Position numbers and translations under genes: made by a program
Notes under the pieces: generated by a model
What the model was told of the DNA's origin: nothing
The model's database searches: none
What the model saw: the letters and a program-made list of their open reading frames with translations, nothing else
Part shown: positions 6,098 to 6,376 of the stretch, in pieces
Layout: every line of letters begins with the position of its first letter
Numbering within the stretch: the stretch's first letter is position 1
From: Ascidiaceihabitans sp.
Lineage (GTDB): Bacteria; Pseudomonadota; Alphaproteobacteria; Rhodobacterales; Rhodobacteraceae
NCBI GenBank assembly: GCA_023301665.1
Contig: JALZUL010000031.1
Location: forward strand, 1-6,376
Length of the DNA: 6,376 bases
Direction: 5' to 3'

Positions 6098-6100
6098 GAC

Positions 6101-6120
6101 CGACCCAAGCCAAAAGGTCG
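6101..6120. terminator. Weak hairpin between convergent purD and the unknown gene
   Basis: CGACC (6101-6105) pairs with GGTCG (6116-6120) around a ten-base loop, four bases after the purD TAA. The stem is short and no T run follows on the plus strand. It occupies most of the 34-base gap between the two convergent stop codons, so it could help end either transcript, but evidence is thin. Confidence 0.25.
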
Positions 6121-6131
6121 TTAAACTAAAA

Positions 6132-6376
6132 TCAGTTCGCGCACGCCATCGCTTTGGCAAAGGCTGCGCGAGATGTATCTCGGCCAAGCTCAACGGCATT
6201 AAACCCTGTTGCACCAAACGTGATCGCAACGAGCTTGGACCAATTCGCAGTTGCGACAATCATTTCTTTTGTACCAGCGCAATCACGAATGCCTCCGGCG
6301 ATGTCACGCTCACCAATGCGATGATTGGTGTACCCCCGTAGATCTGACAAAGGTTTCAATTCACCATCTTCAAACC
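6132..6376 (-). CDS. Unrecognised protein, C-terminal fragment
   Basis: On the minus strand a frame is open from the window edge (first whole codon 6372-6374) to a TGA at 6132-6134 and gives 80 residues, beginning FEDGELKPLSDLRGYTNHRI. The TTG at 6357-6359 is in frame but is probably internal, because the frame continues to the edge and no ribosome-binding site precedes it. The fragment is soluble in character, with mixed charge, one short hydrophobic stretch (KLVAITFGATGFNAVEL) and two Cys residues, and no membrane segment or motif that I can assign. It overlaps no other convincing gene and is convergent with purD, 34 bases away. A plus-strand frame overlapping it (5988-6341) begins inside purD and looks like a shadow. 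Coding status is likely but not certain; I give no function. Confidence 0.55.
   Translation of the reverse strand, partial: FEDGELKPLSDLRGYTNHRIGERDIAGGIRDCAGTKEMIVATANWSKLVAITFGATGFNAVELGRDTSRAAFAKAMACAN

Noticed and set aside
5753..6259. A 168-codon minus-strand open frame across the purD end.
   Set aside because: It overlaps the conserved C-terminal domain of purD and the better-placed minus-strand fragment at 6132-6376, and its translation resembles no family.
1..6376. A mobile element, defence system or other novel system.
   Set aside because: All large frames are core metabolic or repair genes with normal lengths and intact motifs, and no terminal repeats, recombinase or repeat array are visible.

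Overview
The window looks like a housekeeping stretch of an alphaproteobacterial chromosome, most likely Rhodobacterales (Roseobacter group). This rests on the character of the proteins (a long FolE2, a MetZ-type sulfhydrylase, a long XseA), on a SAM-II-type riboswitch, which is typical of alphaproteobacterial methionine genes, and on moderate G+C by eye. I see no transposase, integrase, CRISPR array, tRNA or rRNA.

Layout from left to right: (1) the 3' part of yciB/ispZ, an inner-membrane protein gene cut by the window edge, ending in an AT-rich hairpin. (2) A 247-base intergenic region holding a candidate promoter, a SAM-II riboswitch aptamer, a GC-rich terminator with a T tract, and a second hairpin, all upstream of (3) metZ (O-succinylhomoserine sulfhydrylase). 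(4) A 171-base gap with two hairpins and a candidate promoter. (5) folE2 (GTP cyclohydrolase IB). (6) xseA on the minus strand, convergent with folE2 across a 21-base gap; a hairpin overlaps the folE2 stop codon. (7) purD on the plus strand, divergent from xseA across 75 bases. (8) The 3' part of an unrecognised minus-strand gene, convergent with purD.

The genes do not form one pathway. metZ makes homocysteine for methionine, folE2 starts tetrahydrofolate synthesis, purD is the second step of de novo purine synthesis, and xseA degrades single-stranded DNA. Methionine, folate and purine synthesis are linked through one-carbon metabolism, but each gene appears to have its own transcription unit.

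The richest part is the metZ leader. The SAM-II aptamer can be drawn base by base, and the bases closing its pseudoknot (631-633) lie inside a 7-base segment (631-637) that can instead pair with the terminator loop (654-660). This suggests a SAM-controlled transcription attenuator. I found no evidence for a wholly new system; the other observations are modest.
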